Positions 24,109 to 32,473 of a DNA stretch of 32,999 nucleotides are shown piece by piece (within the stretch, counting starts at the first letter, position 1; each line of letters begins with the position of its first letter). The translations under genes were made by a program, and so were the position numbers. Below the pieces are notes generated by a model. The model was not told the DNA's origin and did not search any database. It worked only from the letters and a program-made list of their open reading frames with translations. Source of the DNA: Candidatus Methylaffinis lahnbergensis (GTDB lineage Bacteria; Pseudomonadota; Alphaproteobacteria; Rhizobiales; Beijerinckiaceae). The stretch covers positions 1 through 32,999 of the forward strand of contig PEFW01000034.1 in assembly GCA_002890675.1 (NCBI GenBank). The letters run 5' to 3'.

Positions 24109-24675
24109 CTAGCCAATGTAGGCGTAGGCCGCGCCGATCGAGCCTAGCACACCCAGCGCAAGAGCGGCATACCAAGGCCAACGCTGGCCGCGCACGATGA
24201 TCGCGATCGTCGCGATCGCTATCGCCACATGAAGAAGCGTTACGGCAACCGTCAAAATATGATGGCGGTTTTCGTGACGTTCGCTGTCAATCAGCTTTTC
24301 CTCGCTTTGATGTTCAAGCGCCTGACCCTTGGCGAAAAGCTCCTGTTCGTCCTCGCCGTGCCTCTCCGCTTGTTTTTTGAAGTCCTCGGCCGCCGGCCCG
24401 GGGTTTGCCGCGGCGATGGCGTAGAGATTCTTCTTGATACTTTTTGCCTGATAAAAATTCCACGTGTCGGTTGCTTTGTTCTGCAACAGCACTGCGGCGT
24501 TCTTGTCGCCTATGGCATCCGCGGTCTCGAGCGTCTCGAGACTGCCCACGGTCGCTGCGATGACGGCAAGGATCGCAATCGTGATTGATACTTGGGTGAG
24601 AAACGGATCGCCCAAAAGAGAAGCATGGCCGGCGTGTTCGGAGTGCTCGAAATGCTCAACCGGAGATTCGGACAT
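24109..24675 (-). CDS. DUF4337-like membrane protein
   Basis: A 188-residue protein with one hydrophobic helix after a His/Glu-rich start (VSITIAILAVIAATVGSLET), a soluble helical middle (VLLQNKATDTWNFYQAKSIK ... AAEDFKKQAERHGEDEQELF) and two C-terminal helices (LTVAVTLLHVAIAIATIAII, then WPWYAALALGVLG). This is the layout of DUF4337 proteins, which have no assigned function. The ATG at 24675 was chosen for its GAGGAG site; the frame is open 19 codons further. It converges with the second repeat-protein gene. Confidence 0.75.
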   Translation of the reverse strand: MSESPVEHFEHSEHAGHASLLGDPFLTQVSITIAILAVIAATVGSLETLETADAIGDKNAAVLLQNKATDTWNFYQAKSIKKNLYAIAAANPGPAAEDFKKQAERHGEDEQELFAKGQALEHQSEEKLIDSERHENRHHILTVAVTLLHVAIAIATIAIIVRGQRWPWYAALALGVLGSIGAAYAYIG

Positions 24676-24792
24676 TAACCAACTCCTCGCGCTGGAAACG
24701 GGGATTGTATCGCGACACCGGTATGAGGGCAATGAAACGGCCGGCGCGAGGCCAAAACCCCGCGCATCGTCGCAGGGCCCCCGGCAAGCGTG

Positions 24793-25368
24793 CTATTGAT
24801 GTTCTTCCTCGCAACAAATAATCGTTCGGTTAGCGTTGCGCCGCCGCAAGGGAAGCCGCACGCCCTCGTGTTCCAGCAGCCAGCGCTTGCGCTTAAGACC
24901 GCCGCCGTATCCCCTCAATGATGCATCAGCGCCAAGTACCCGATGGCAGGGTACAACGACACCAACAGGATTGGCGCCGATCGCCACGCCAACAGCGCGC
25001 GTTGTTTTGGGACGGTCGAGCCGCAATGCCATTGCGCCATAGGATACAGTCTGACCGGCTGGAATCGCGCGCAACGCCGCCCATACTTCGCGCTGAAATG
25101 CCGTGCCGCCCGTTTTCACAGGCAGATTGTCGATCGCCAACAAGTCGCCTTCGAGATACCTCTCAACCGATCGGCGTGCGGCTGACACCGAGGTTGCGGC
25201 GATCAAGGTTACGTTGTTGGCGCCGTAGTGCAGCCGCAGAAGCCTATGCATCCGCGCCTCGTAATCTTCCCAGTCAAGCGCACGTAGAGAGCCTTCATCA
25301 TCGGTTGCAACCAGCATGTCCCCGGTCGGTGCTGGTACGTGTTCAAGATTGAAGGTCAGATGGGGCAT
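24793..25368 (-). CDS. ogt: Methylated-DNA--protein-cysteine methyltransferase
   Basis: A 191-residue suicide DNA-repair protein that takes alkyl groups from O6-methylguanine (and O4-methylthymine) onto its own cysteine. The acceptor is Cys141 in VVVPCHRVLG. The helix-turn-helix TVSYGAMALRLDRPKTTRAV with its Arg finger and the GGLKRKRWLLEHE segment complete the domain; residues 1-80 are the usual N-terminal RNase H-like part. A 20-residue basic tail ending in CCEEEHQ is unusual. The gene is divergent from the Ada-AlkA fusion, which handles other alkylation damage. Confidence 0.92.
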   Translation of the reverse strand: MPHLTFNLEHVPAPTGDMLVATDDEGSLRALDWEDYEARMHRLLRLHYGANNVTLIAATSVSAARRSVERYLEGDLLAIDNLPVKTGGTAFQREVWAALRAIPAGQTVSYGAMALRLDRPKTTRAVGVAIGANPVGVVVPCHRVLGADASLRGYGGGLKRKRWLLEHEGVRLPLRRRNANRTIICCEEEHQ

Positions 25369-25720
25369 GAGCAGTGGTCCCGTTTATCGCAGTCATCGCG
25401 TCTATGTCAGATTTTCTCACGGCCTGCTGGCCGTTTTCGGACCTGATCACTTGTGATGATAACGATGAAAGGAAATCGCGGTTCGCGAGAAGCTTGAAGA
25501 GCTTCGAAGGGCGCGTTCACGAAGGTCAAGAAACAGCTTCGCCATGTCCGTTCTTGGGAGTTCGCCGCAACGCTCGCTCGAATCGGCGGCTCTCCGATAC
25601 CCCCCGTCGCCGAACGCGCGTGCTCCATCGGCCGGCGAAGAAGGGGTGCATGATCTTTTTCAAGACGGCCGAGTCCGAAAGCCGCGAGACATCGGACACC
25701 AAAAATGCGATCATATATCC
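25369..25720. other. Divergent intergenic region between ogt and ada-alkA genes
   Basis: No supported gene; the open frames here are arginine-rich shadows. It should contain both promoters. A small inverted repeat GAAGCT / AGCTTC spaced by five bases lies at about 25492-25508. I could not identify a convincing Ada box. The frame of the downstream gene is open to 25544, but that part has no domain similarity. Confidence 0.45.
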
Positions 25721-27223
25721 GTGGACCTCAATCACGCCGCTTGCTATCGCGCCATTTGCGCCCGTGACGTTCGTTTTGATGGACGGCTATTCGCGGGCGT
25801 CAAGAGCACGGGAATTTACTGCCGCCCGGTATGTCCCGCGCGGACCCCGAGAAGCGAGAACGTCACGTTCTATCGTTCCGCGGCGGCAGCCCAGGAAGCC
25901 GGTTTCCGGCCATGCCTGAGGTGCCGTCCCGAGACCGCGCCTGATCTCGGCGCATGGCGGGGCACATCGAACACGGTTTCTCGGGCCCTGGCGCTGATTG
26001 AATTGGGCGCGCTGGATGAGGCAGACGTCGAAACGTTCGCGCAGCGGCTCGGGGTAGGCGAGCGTCAGCTTCGCCGGTTGTTCTGGAGACATCTTGGTGC
26101 ATCGCCGATTGCGGTTGCGCAAACGCGACGCGTGCTGCTCGCCAAACAGTTAATCCACGAGACACGTCTGCCGATGTCGGAGATTGCCTTAGCGGCTGGT
26201 TTCGGCAGCATCCGCCGATTCAATGAAACCTTTCATCAGCTTTTCGGACGCGCGCCCAATGCCCTGCGCCGGGGCAACGTTGCCGCGATTTCTGCTGGAG
26301 CAAGCGGCGGGGTGACGGTTCTTCTGCGTTATCGAGCGCCTTATGACTGGCCCGCGATATTGTCTTATTTGCAGGCCCGCGCCATTCCCGGTATCGAAGA
26401 GGTTACGAGCAACGGTTATGCGCGCACAATCGAGATCAACGGTGCGCGCGGAACTGTCGCCGTGCAGACAGCTGACGGCAACGCTCTGCGTGCCACGATA
26501 CGGTTTCCGAAGTTATCTGCAGTGCCGACGATCATCGCGCGTTTGCGGCGCGCGTTCGATCTGGCCGCGGATCCGGACGTAATCGGCGCCCATTTGGCCG
26601 AGGACCGGACTCTTGCGCCATTGATCGCGGCGATGCCCGGGCTGCGAGTACCCGGAGCGTGGGATGGTTTCGAACTTGCTGTCCGCGCGGTGCTCGGCCA
26701 ACAAATTACGGTGAAAGCTGCGATTGACCTCGCGGGGAAATTGGTGGCGGCTTACGGCGAGCCTCTTGCCGCCTCCAATAGTGAATACAGTCGGCTCACT
26801 TGCACGTTTCCTCGTCCCGAACGCCTCGCCGGCGCCGATCTCTCGAGTCTCGGCATGCCAACGACGCGCGCTGCGGCCCTCTCATCTTTGGCGGCTGCCG
26901 TGATTGCCGACCCAGAAATTTTCTGCGCCAGACGAAACCTTGAAGAGGCAATTGTGAAACTTCGCGAACTGACCGGCGTCGGCGAGTGGACCGCACAATA
27001 TATCGCGATGCGCGAGCTGCGCGAGCCGGACGCTTTCCCCGCGGCAGACATTGGCCTAATGCGCGCCCTGGCCGATCAAGATGGGACGCGGCCGAGCCCG
27101 AGCGAGCTACTCGCGCGGGCCGAGCGGTGGCGGCCGTGGAGAGCATACGCCGCGCAATACTTGTGGGCATCCGAGGCTCAGGCGACAAGCGTCTCATTCG
27201 GCGCGTTATGTCCGGCGTTTTGA
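25721..27223 (+). CDS. alkA: Ada-AlkA fusion: DNA-3-methyladenine glycosylase II
   Basis: A 500-residue fusion. Residues 8-70 form the Ada zinc domain with Cys34, Cys38, Cys65 and Cys68 (GIYCRPVC, RPCLRC); the first of these accepts methyl from phosphotriesters in E. coli Ada. Residues about 85-180 are an AraC-type HTH (FAQRLGVGERQLRRLFWRHL). Then come an AlkA N-terminal domain (VTVLLRYRAPYDW) and an HhH-GPD glycosylase with VLGQQITVKAA, ELTGVGEWTAQYIAMR and catalytic Asp in PAADIGLM. The product probably senses alkylation, activates genes and removes 3-alkylpurines. The GTG at 25721 was chosen because the Ada domain starts there; an ATG at 25544 adds 59 unrelated residues. Confidence 0.88.
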   Translation: MDLNHAACYRAICARDVRFDGRLFAGVKSTGIYCRPVCPARTPRSENVTFYRSAAAAQEAGFRPCLRCRPETAPDLGAWRGTSNTVSRALALIELGALDEADVETFAQRLGVGERQLRRLFWRHLGASPIAVAQTRRVLLAKQLIHETRLPMSEIALAAGFGSIRRFNETFHQLFGRAPNALRRGNVAAISAGASGGVTVLLRYRAPYDWPAILSYLQARAIPGIEEVTSNGYARTIEINGARGTVAVQTADGNALRATIRFPKLSAVPTIIARLRRAFDLAADPDVIGAHLAEDRTLAPLIAAMPGLRVPGAWDGFELAVRAVLGQQITVKAAIDLAGKLVAAYGEPLAASNSEYSRLTCTFPRPERLAGADLSSLGMPTTRAAALSSLAAAVIADPEIFCARRNLEEAIVKLRELTGVGEWTAQYIAMRELREPDAFPAADIGLMRALADQDGTRPSPSELLARAERWRPWRAYAAQYLWASEAQATSVSFGALCPAF

Positions 27224-27331
27224 TGGACAGAGGAAGCCGGGAAATCTATAAATCGACCGCGCGGGGGGCGCGAACGCGCGAGGTCCCGCCGGATAAACGC
27301 ATTGGCAAGATAAAGGACTTGGCAAGAAATC

Positions 27332-28063
27332 ATGCAGGACATCCGCCTCGAAGACGCCGGCATCGCGGATCGCTTGGCGCAATCGGCGGTTCACCGCCGC
27401 ACCATGGTCGATTGCCAGATCCGGACGTTCGACGTGACCGACCAACAGCTCTTGGCGCGTATGCTGGAAGTCCCTCGCGAGCATTTCCTGCCCTTGGAGC
27501 TGGCAGAGCTCGCTTATTCCGATATTCCGTTGCAGCTAACGCCCGCTAGACCTGGCGGAGAAGGGCGCGCGCTCTTGCCGCCGCTTGTTCTCGCGCGCCT
27601 CATCCAAGGGGCCGGCGTGACATCGACCGGAACCGTGCTCGATGTAGGGGCCGCAACGGGCTATACGTCGGCGCTCCTCGCCGGTCTCGCGGGGCGTGTC
27701 GTGGCGCTCGAGTCGGAGCGCTTCTTTTATAATGCGTTGCAGTCCAATCTCGACGCCTTCGGCTTGGCGAAAGTTCAAACCATCCTGGCCCCGCTCGCGG
27801 AAGGCGCGCCCGAGGAAGCGCCATTCGATCTGATTTTCATCAACGGCGCGGTCGAGGCCAATCTCGAGGCGCTTTTTGCGCAACTGAAGGACGGTGGGCG
27901 TTTGGTCGCCATCAAGCGCCTTCCCGGCGATCCGACCGGGCGCGCGGGCAAAGCCGTGCGCTACGAGAATATCGACGGCGAGAAGGGAAGTCGCATCTTG
28001 TTTGACGCCACTGCCCCGGTCCTCGAAGCTTTCCGGCAGAACGAGCAATTCACATTTTCTTGA
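27332..28063 (+). CDS. Protein-L-isoaspartate O-methyltransferase family protein
   Basis: A 243-residue SAM-dependent methyltransferase of the Pcm family, which in the classical form repairs isoaspartyl residues. The N-terminal RRTMVDCQIRTFDVTDQQLL is characteristic of the alphaproteobacterial Pcm-like group, followed by EVPREHFLP and motif I TVLDVGAATGYTSALLA. FDLIFINGAVE stands in for motif II. In many relatives this gene lies upstream of tolC, but nothing follows here. The start at 27332 has only a weak ribosome binding site. Isoaspartyl activity of this subgroup is not certain. Confidence 0.8.
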   Translation: MQDIRLEDAGIADRLAQSAVHRRTMVDCQIRTFDVTDQQLLARMLEVPREHFLPLELAELAYSDIPLQLTPARPGGEGRALLPPLVLARLIQGAGVTSTGTVLDVGAATGYTSALLAGLAGRVVALESERFFYNALQSNLDAFGLAKVQTILAPLAEGAPEEAPFDLIFINGAVEANLEALFAQLKDGGRLVAIKRLPGDPTGRAGKAVRYENIDGEKGSRILFDATAPVLEAFRQNEQFTFS

Positions 28064-28391
28064 GATAGAACGCCGTTGCATCCGGCGATTTCCAATGCCG
28101 GGCAAAGGGAAAAACTAGCGCGAGGTGTCACATTTTTGCGACGGACTTAGGATTACTTTGGCGCTGGGTGGTTGGGCAGGCTGCGAGGAGGACAATTCTC
28201 CGGTTGCGCAAAGCCGGTGCGGCGAGTCTTTATGCCGAGCCCCATGCTATCGCGCCCATCTTTGTGCAAACAATTCTTGGCCAAGCTACTGAACCCTAAA
28301 ACAGCCGGGCGCTGGTGGACCAACCGGGGTCAAACTGGGCACTGGGTTTTGATCATTCCGAGAACGCCCCGATAGACTCATTAAGCCAGAT
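28064..28391. other. Gene-free stretch
   Basis: Nothing recognisable on either strand: no open frame with a domain, no tRNA and no clear terminator. It separates the resident Pcm-like gene from the acquired patch starting at 28392. Confidence 0.4.
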
Positions 28392-28670
28392 TCAAGATCT
28401 GATTTCGATCCGGCCCGTCAATCGCATAAATCCGCCCTTCGCCGGTGTCACCGCTGTGTATGCTGTGCCGGAAGCGAAATCGAGTACGTGCACGATGGTG
28501 CTTCCGATATGTTCTTGCCACCAAAGAATTACGAGCCCATCGCGAACGACGACAGCCTCATATTCGACGGTATCGGAAAACCCGGTATTATCGCCCGCAA
28601 TTATCTCAACGCGAGGTCCAGAGCTACATCCCTCACCAACGACAACCCTTCCACCTCGGAGACATGACAA
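28392..28670 (-). pseudogene. MoaF-like domain fragment
   Basis: The frame gives about 92 residues from a TTG. From VEYEAVVVRDGLVILWWQEH onward (then STIVHVLDFASGTAYTAVT and GGFMRLTGRIEI) it matches the beta-barrel MoaF-like small domain, in which an SWQE-type motif followed by VVHVEDF is characteristic. The first 25 residues look unrelated, and the TTG overlaps the start of the divergent gene, so the N-terminal part of the domain is probably lost. The biochemical role of stand-alone MoaF-like proteins is unknown. Confidence 0.45.
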
Positions 28671-28963
28671 TGAAGGTTCTGTGCATCAGCAAGTGGGCCA
28701 AGGCCCCCAGCCCCGAGGAGCGTGGTGCGATCCTGCCGAAGGAGGTTCCCGCTACTCTGAAGCTCTATCTCGATGGCGTCATCGAGCAGATGTGGTCCAA
28801 GCTGGACGCCCCGGGCGTGGTGTTCCTGGTGAACGCTGAGTCCGTCGACGCCGCCAAGACCCACGTGCATGGCCTGCCGCTGGGCCAAGCCGGCCTGATG
28901 GACTTCGACTTCATCCCGGTCGGGCCGCTGGCTCCGCTCGGCATGCTGATCGCCGAAAAGTAA
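28670..28963 (+). CDS. Muconolactone-isomerase-like small protein
   Basis: A 97-residue protein that probably forms a dimeric alpha/beta barrel. It has an N-terminal beta strand MKVLCISKW, a helix (PATLKLYLDGVIEQMWSKL), then GVVFLVNAESVDAAKTHVHG, LPLGQAGLMDFDFIPVGPLA and a final PLGMLIAEK. This matches the muconolactone delta-isomerase / YCII-like superfamily; the true substrate is unknown. Codon use is strongly GC3-biased and tidy, unlike the surrounding debris. CGGAG sits 9-10 bases before the ATG at 28670 (an ATG two codons earlier is possible). Confidence 0.65.
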   Translation: MKVLCISKWAKAPSPEERGAILPKEVPATLKLYLDGVIEQMWSKLDAPGVVFLVNAESVDAAKTHVHGLPLGQAGLMDFDFIPVGPLAPLGMLIAEK

Positions 28964-28983
28964 GCGTAGCAGGCGCCGCCGAT

Positions 28984-29163
28984 ATGACCTCCGTTCCTAT
29001 CCTCATCGGCGGCGCCGCCGGCGCCACCGGGCAGCGTGGCGACGAAACTCCTTTTGCAAATGGGCTTCCCTGTCCGTGCGATCGTGCGCGGCGATGACGA
29101 GTGCGCGCAGTCCCTTCGCGCCCTCGGCGCCGAAGTCTTTGTCGCTGATCCGATCTGCGCGCT
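28984..29163 (+). pseudogene. NmrA/NAD(P)-binding protein remnant
   Basis: ATG at 28984 opens MTSVPILIGGAAGATG, a Rossmann nucleotide-binding start with GxxGxxG spacing. One extra base at about 29031 breaks the frame; in the next frame SVATKLLLQMGFPVRAIVRG and DDECAQSLRALGAEVFVADP follow exactly as in NmrA-like SDR proteins. After about 29163 the expected core is missing. It is a frameshifted, truncated gene 20 bases after the muconolactone-isomerase-like gene, so the two may once have formed an operon. Confidence 0.65.
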
Positions 29164-29689
29164 GTCCGGCGCGCCTTCCAATGATCGTGCGCGGTCAGCG
29201 GGTCGACGGGGTGATCATTTGGGATTGGGTGTGCGGTTGCGCCGGCCGGCCATGCCCAAAGCTTGGCGGCGATCAGGCCACCCGGCGGACGGCGATCGGA
29301 CCCTACTCGCCGCCACCGCCTTGCATCTACGTCTTCCCGGGGGACATCCCGAGCGCCGAAGCGCCCCTTGCGACCGCACACCCCCTGGCGAGCGTCGAAC
29401 TCCTCGCCGCCTTCCACGCCGCGTTCGGGGGGCGCGAGGAGGAGTTGCATTTCGTGGACTTCGAGCTCGCCCAAAAGGGCTCGAGCCGGCGCAGACGAAC
29501 CGTCATCCGACCCCGAACCGCCCGAACTTCAGTCGCAGATTTTGGAGTCAGGTTCACGTCACCCCCGCCTACCAGAAGGCGCTCGACTGGCGTCCCGAGC
29601 GCCCGCTTGTATAATGGTCCGAGATGACGGCGCGGTCGGCCGTGCAGCCGGGCCTGTACGCCTTCCGCAAGACGTGAGGCGCATCAGCG
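29164..29689. other. Degenerate coding debris
   Basis: Several frames give protein-like pieces without a common frame, for example HPLASVELLAAFHAAFGG with EEELHFVDFELAQKG near 29381-29480 and VHVTPAYQKALDWRPERP near 29555-29610. These look like scraps of one or two former genes that I cannot name. No intact gene is supported. Confidence 0.4.
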
Positions 29690-30658
29690 ATGATCCAGCC
29701 AGTCGAGAGCCTCGAGATCACCGTCCTGGTGGACAACGGCACCGACAGCTTGTCGACCAATCCCGGGTTCGTTGAAACCGAGATGGCCGGCGCATGGCGG
29801 CGGGGGATGAAATGGCTGAGCGGACGGTGCCTTTGCTGCGCCGCCCATGGCCTGTCCTGCCTGATCACCACCCGGACCCCGTCGTCACAACACACGCTTC
29901 TGTTCGACACGGGCCCGGACGAGTCCATCTTCGAGCGCAACGTCATCAGGCTCGGCGTCGATATGGGCGGCGTCGATGCGATGATGCTCTCGCACGGCCA
30001 CTGGGACCACGCGGGGGCGATGCCGCGCGCACTGCAGATGATGACCCTGGCGAACGGGGGCCGGCGCGTGCCGACCTACATGCACCCCGACATGTTCGCC
30101 TCGCGTGCGGTGAAGGCCAATGATGGCCGTCTCATGCCCATGGAGGACATTCCCAGCGAGCATGTCCTGGCGGCGAACGGGGCTGATCTCATCATCGCCC
30201 GTAACGAGCAGTCGGTCCTATCGAACACCGTCTTCATCAGCGGCGAGATCCCGCGGGTGACGTCCTTCGAAAAGGGCATGCCCGGCCAGCACAGACTGGA
30301 CGCCGCCGGCGAGTGGACCTCCGATGAGCTCCTGGTGGATGAGCGGTTCGTCGCCGTCCACTTGGCGAACAAGGGCCTGTTCGTCTTCACGGCCTGTTCG
30401 CACGCCGGCCCGATCAATGTTCTCACGCACGCGGCGGAGCGGTTTCCCGGCATCCCCCTCTTTGGCGTTTTGGGCGGCTTCCACCTGGCTGGCCCGACCG
30501 AGGCGATCATTCTGGAGACCGTCGACGCGCTAGAGGCCTTCGACCTCCAGCTGATCGCCGCGGCGCACTGCACCGGCTGGCGGGCGTTGGGACAACTGGC
30601 CCAGCGGTTCGGGGATCGCGTCGTCCAGTCGGCGGTCGGAAAGCGCTTTGTGCTGTAG
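29690..30658 (+). CDS. MBL-fold metallo-hydrolase
   Basis: A 322-residue metallo-beta-lactamase-fold protein. The metal motif HxHxDH is SHGHWDHAG with His102, His104, Asp106 and His107; later ligands are probably the His of ACSHAGPINVL and the His of LGGFHLAGP. The N-terminal ITVLVDNGTDS and C-terminal AAHCTGWRAL suggest the COG1237-type subgroup, which has members annotated near methanopterin metabolism, though hydrolase substrates vary. No signal peptide is seen. The gene is intact, GC-rich and lies between debris and an IS6 fragment, which suggests acquisition. Confidence 0.8.
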   Translation: MIQPVESLEITVLVDNGTDSLSTNPGFVETEMAGAWRRGMKWLSGRCLCCAAHGLSCLITTRTPSSQHTLLFDTGPDESIFERNVIRLGVDMGGVDAMMLSHGHWDHAGAMPRALQMMTLANGGRRVPTYMHPDMFASRAVKANDGRLMPMEDIPSEHVLAANGADLIIARNEQSVLSNTVFISGEIPRVTSFEKGMPGQHRLDAAGEWTSDELLVDERFVAVHLANKGLFVFTACSHAGPINVLTHAAERFPGIPLFGVLGGFHLAGPTEAIILETVDALEAFDLQLIAAAHCTGWRALGQLAQRFGDRVVQSAVGKRFVL

Positions 30659-30683
30659 GAACACGTGGAAGGGAGCTGTCAGA

Positions 30684-30842
30684 TTAAGCTGGAGCCTCGG
30701 TCGAACCTGTGCCGGCGGTGGCATGGCGCCAGGCTTCAAAAGCGGCCTCTCGTAAGAGCCTCATCGCCCGCCGGCTCAGCTGATGTCGCTGGATGCTGAA
30801 GGTGTTGTAGACGCCGGTGTGGCTTGTGAGGAATTGCTGTTT
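30684..30842 (-). pseudogene. IS6-family transposase C-terminal fragment
   Basis: The minus strand reads QQFLTSHTGVYNTFSIQRHQ, then LSRRAMRLLREAAFEAW and a stop at 30684. This is the conserved end of IS6-family transposases (FLxxHxxVYNxFNxQRHLxSRxTxRxFR type). The catalytic core is missing. It lies directly after the MBL-fold gene and may be a trace of the element that brought the neighbouring genes. Confidence 0.6.
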
Positions 30843-31126
30843 AAAGAGAGGCCTTTTCGATGTTAAGGTTCAGTTCCGGGAGTTGGCCGGGTATTCGGCC
30901 GGTCGTAGACGCGCGAATGCCCGCTCAACCGTTAACTCGCGTTCGGAGTGTACAGTGATCCGCGGCGTGAACGCGGCAAAGATGATCTCAAGGACTTGGC
31001 CGGAACGAAGCGGTGATATGGTCGGGGAGTTCATCTTGAAACCTCTACGTCAGCACGGAAGAAACGCTAAAGGGACGGCATCGCCCCCCCGGCAAGCTGG
31101 GATTTTTGTGATGTACATTCCAGTGA

Positions 31127-31186
31127 TGGTGGGGGAGGTAGGACTCGAACCTACGAAGGCTTAGCCAGCGGATTTTACAGTCCGCT
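31127..31186 (-). other. tRNA-Tyr(GTA) 3' fragment, probable att site
   Basis: On the minus strand the sequence starts with an anticodon arm: stem GCGGA / TCCGC and loop CTGTAAA with anticodon GTA. Then come a class II long variable arm, a T-arm (GTAGG, TTCGAGT, CCTAC), the acceptor 3' strand CTCCCCC, discriminator A and CCA. The D-arm and 5' acceptor strand are absent on the right. An integrase gene starts within 60 bases, so this marks the left border of a second integrated element that continues past the window's right end. Confidence 0.82.
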
Positions 31187-31239
31187 TCAAACGTTGTTTT
31201 GAAAATACTTTCATGCGTTTTGTTGCAGCCTTGTCGCAT

Positions 31240-32409
31240 TCACCCCAGAAGCGACTTTTCCGCCGCTGCAAGCTCCGAGCCATCATCGCCACGCGGGAAG
31301 AGGTGGCCATAAACATCCAAGGTCATGCCGATCGTCGAATGACCTAGCCGTTCCTGAATCAGTTTAGGTGTAAGCCCAAGGCCGCCGTCACCCGTCCGGA
31401 TGATGCACCATGACGCATAGAAATGGCGGAGCGCATGCAGGCCGGTATATTTCGCCGTGCCATCGGGCTTTGTGACGCCCGCCGCGATCTGCGCGGGAAT
31501 AAGCGCATACTTCACGATGTTTGAATGATTCCGGATGTGGCCGCGGCTCGACATGAACACGATTTCGGCGTCCGTCCTCTGGCAGGTAAGCTTCAATTCC
31601 CGCAAGGCATTCGCCACGATCGGTGGCAGGGGGACCGTCCGCTCCCCGGACTCCGACTTCGGCCGCCCTATGATATTGTACCGGTCCGCCCGTTGCCGGA
31701 CGTGAAGCTCGCCTTTTTTGAGATCCACGTCGGCCCAGCGCAAACCGCGCAACTCGGAGGCCCGGAGCCCGGTAAAGATCGCCGTCAATAGGATAGGGCG
31801 CCAAAGCCCTTGCAGGGCCCCGACAATGGCCCTGATTTCCTCGCGGCTTGGGATATTCTCGCCAACCTTGAGACGGCCTTTCTGGCGCCTGTCCGCGCGG
31901 CGATCGGCGCCTTTCTTGCGGCGTGAACCTAGATCGCGGACAACGTTGCGGGAGACGAGCCCACGCTCTTGCGCGTCCGAAAGCATGGAGCCAAGGCTGG
32001 TAAGGATCCTGCGGATCATCGCCGCCGACCGGCCATCTGTGCGTAGCCGGTCCTCAAAATCACGGACCGCCGGCGCCGACAGTCTCGACAGTTTCATCCG
32101 GCCAAGCGAAGGGACGATATGCAATCTTGCGTGCTGTTCATAGGCGGCCAGCGTGGCGCGCTCAAGCCCACGAGCCGCACCCGTCGTGAGCCAAAGGTCC
32201 GCGGCATCGCGGATCGTGACGCTATCGCTATCCGTCGTGTGAACGCCTTCGCGGACTTCGACTTTTGCCTTGGTAATAAACGCGTCCGCGTCCTTCTTCT
32301 GCGCAAAGGTTTTCACGTGGCGCTTGCCGGTTTGGCCGGTGTAGTCGCAAAGCCAAGCATGGCGCACTTCGCCGGCCGCTGTTTTCCATGTGCATTTGCG
32401 GACTGACAT
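31240..32409 (-). CDS. Tyrosine-recombinase integrase of second island
   Basis: A 389-residue phage-type integrase with an intact active site: Arg216 (TGLRASEL), Lys251 (GRPKSESG), His325 and Arg328 (LHALRHFYAS), His357 (RLGHST) and nucleophile Tyr367 (LDVYGHLF). The N-terminal part has an arm-binding beta sheet (Trp/Arg-rich) and the core-binding domain at about 65-160. The ATG at 32409 follows AAGGTG. Its 3' end lies about 55 bases from the tRNA-Tyr fragment, the expected arrangement for site-specific insertion. It is not closely similar to the first integrase in the window. Confidence 0.93.
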   Translation of the reverse strand: MSVRKCTWKTAAGEVRHAWLCDYTGQTGKRHVKTFAQKKDADAFITKAKVEVREGVHTTDSDSVTIRDAADLWLTTGAARGLERATLAAYEQHARLHIVPSLGRMKLSRLSAPAVRDFEDRLRTDGRSAAMIRRILTSLGSMLSDAQERGLVSRNVVRDLGSRRKKGADRRADRRQKGRLKVGENIPSREEIRAIVGALQGLWRPILLTAIFTGLRASELRGLRWADVDLKKGELHVRQRADRYNIIGRPKSESGERTVPLPPIVANALRELKLTCQRTDAEIVFMSSRGHIRNHSNIVKYALIPAQIAAGVTKPDGTAKYTGLHALRHFYASWCIIRTGDGGLGLTPKLIQERLGHSTIGMTLDVYGHLFPRGDDGSELAAAEKSLLG

Positions 32410-32473
32410 TGTTGCACCTTATTCCATTACGCAACGGTGCCAAAGCGCCCCGACGCGCCGCCGGGCCAAAGGT

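Noticed and set aside
25544..25720. Upstream 59-codon extension of the Ada-AlkA gene
   Set aside because: It shows no family similarity; the Ada domain starts at the GTG used.
25374..25919. Open frame of 181 codons overlapping the start of the Ada-AlkA fusion
   Set aside because: It is out of frame with the clear Ada domain and has no recognisable sequence.
31082..31110. Possible Rho-independent terminator (CCCGG / CTGGG with T5)
   Set aside because: The stem is only five pairs including a G-T, too weak to support.
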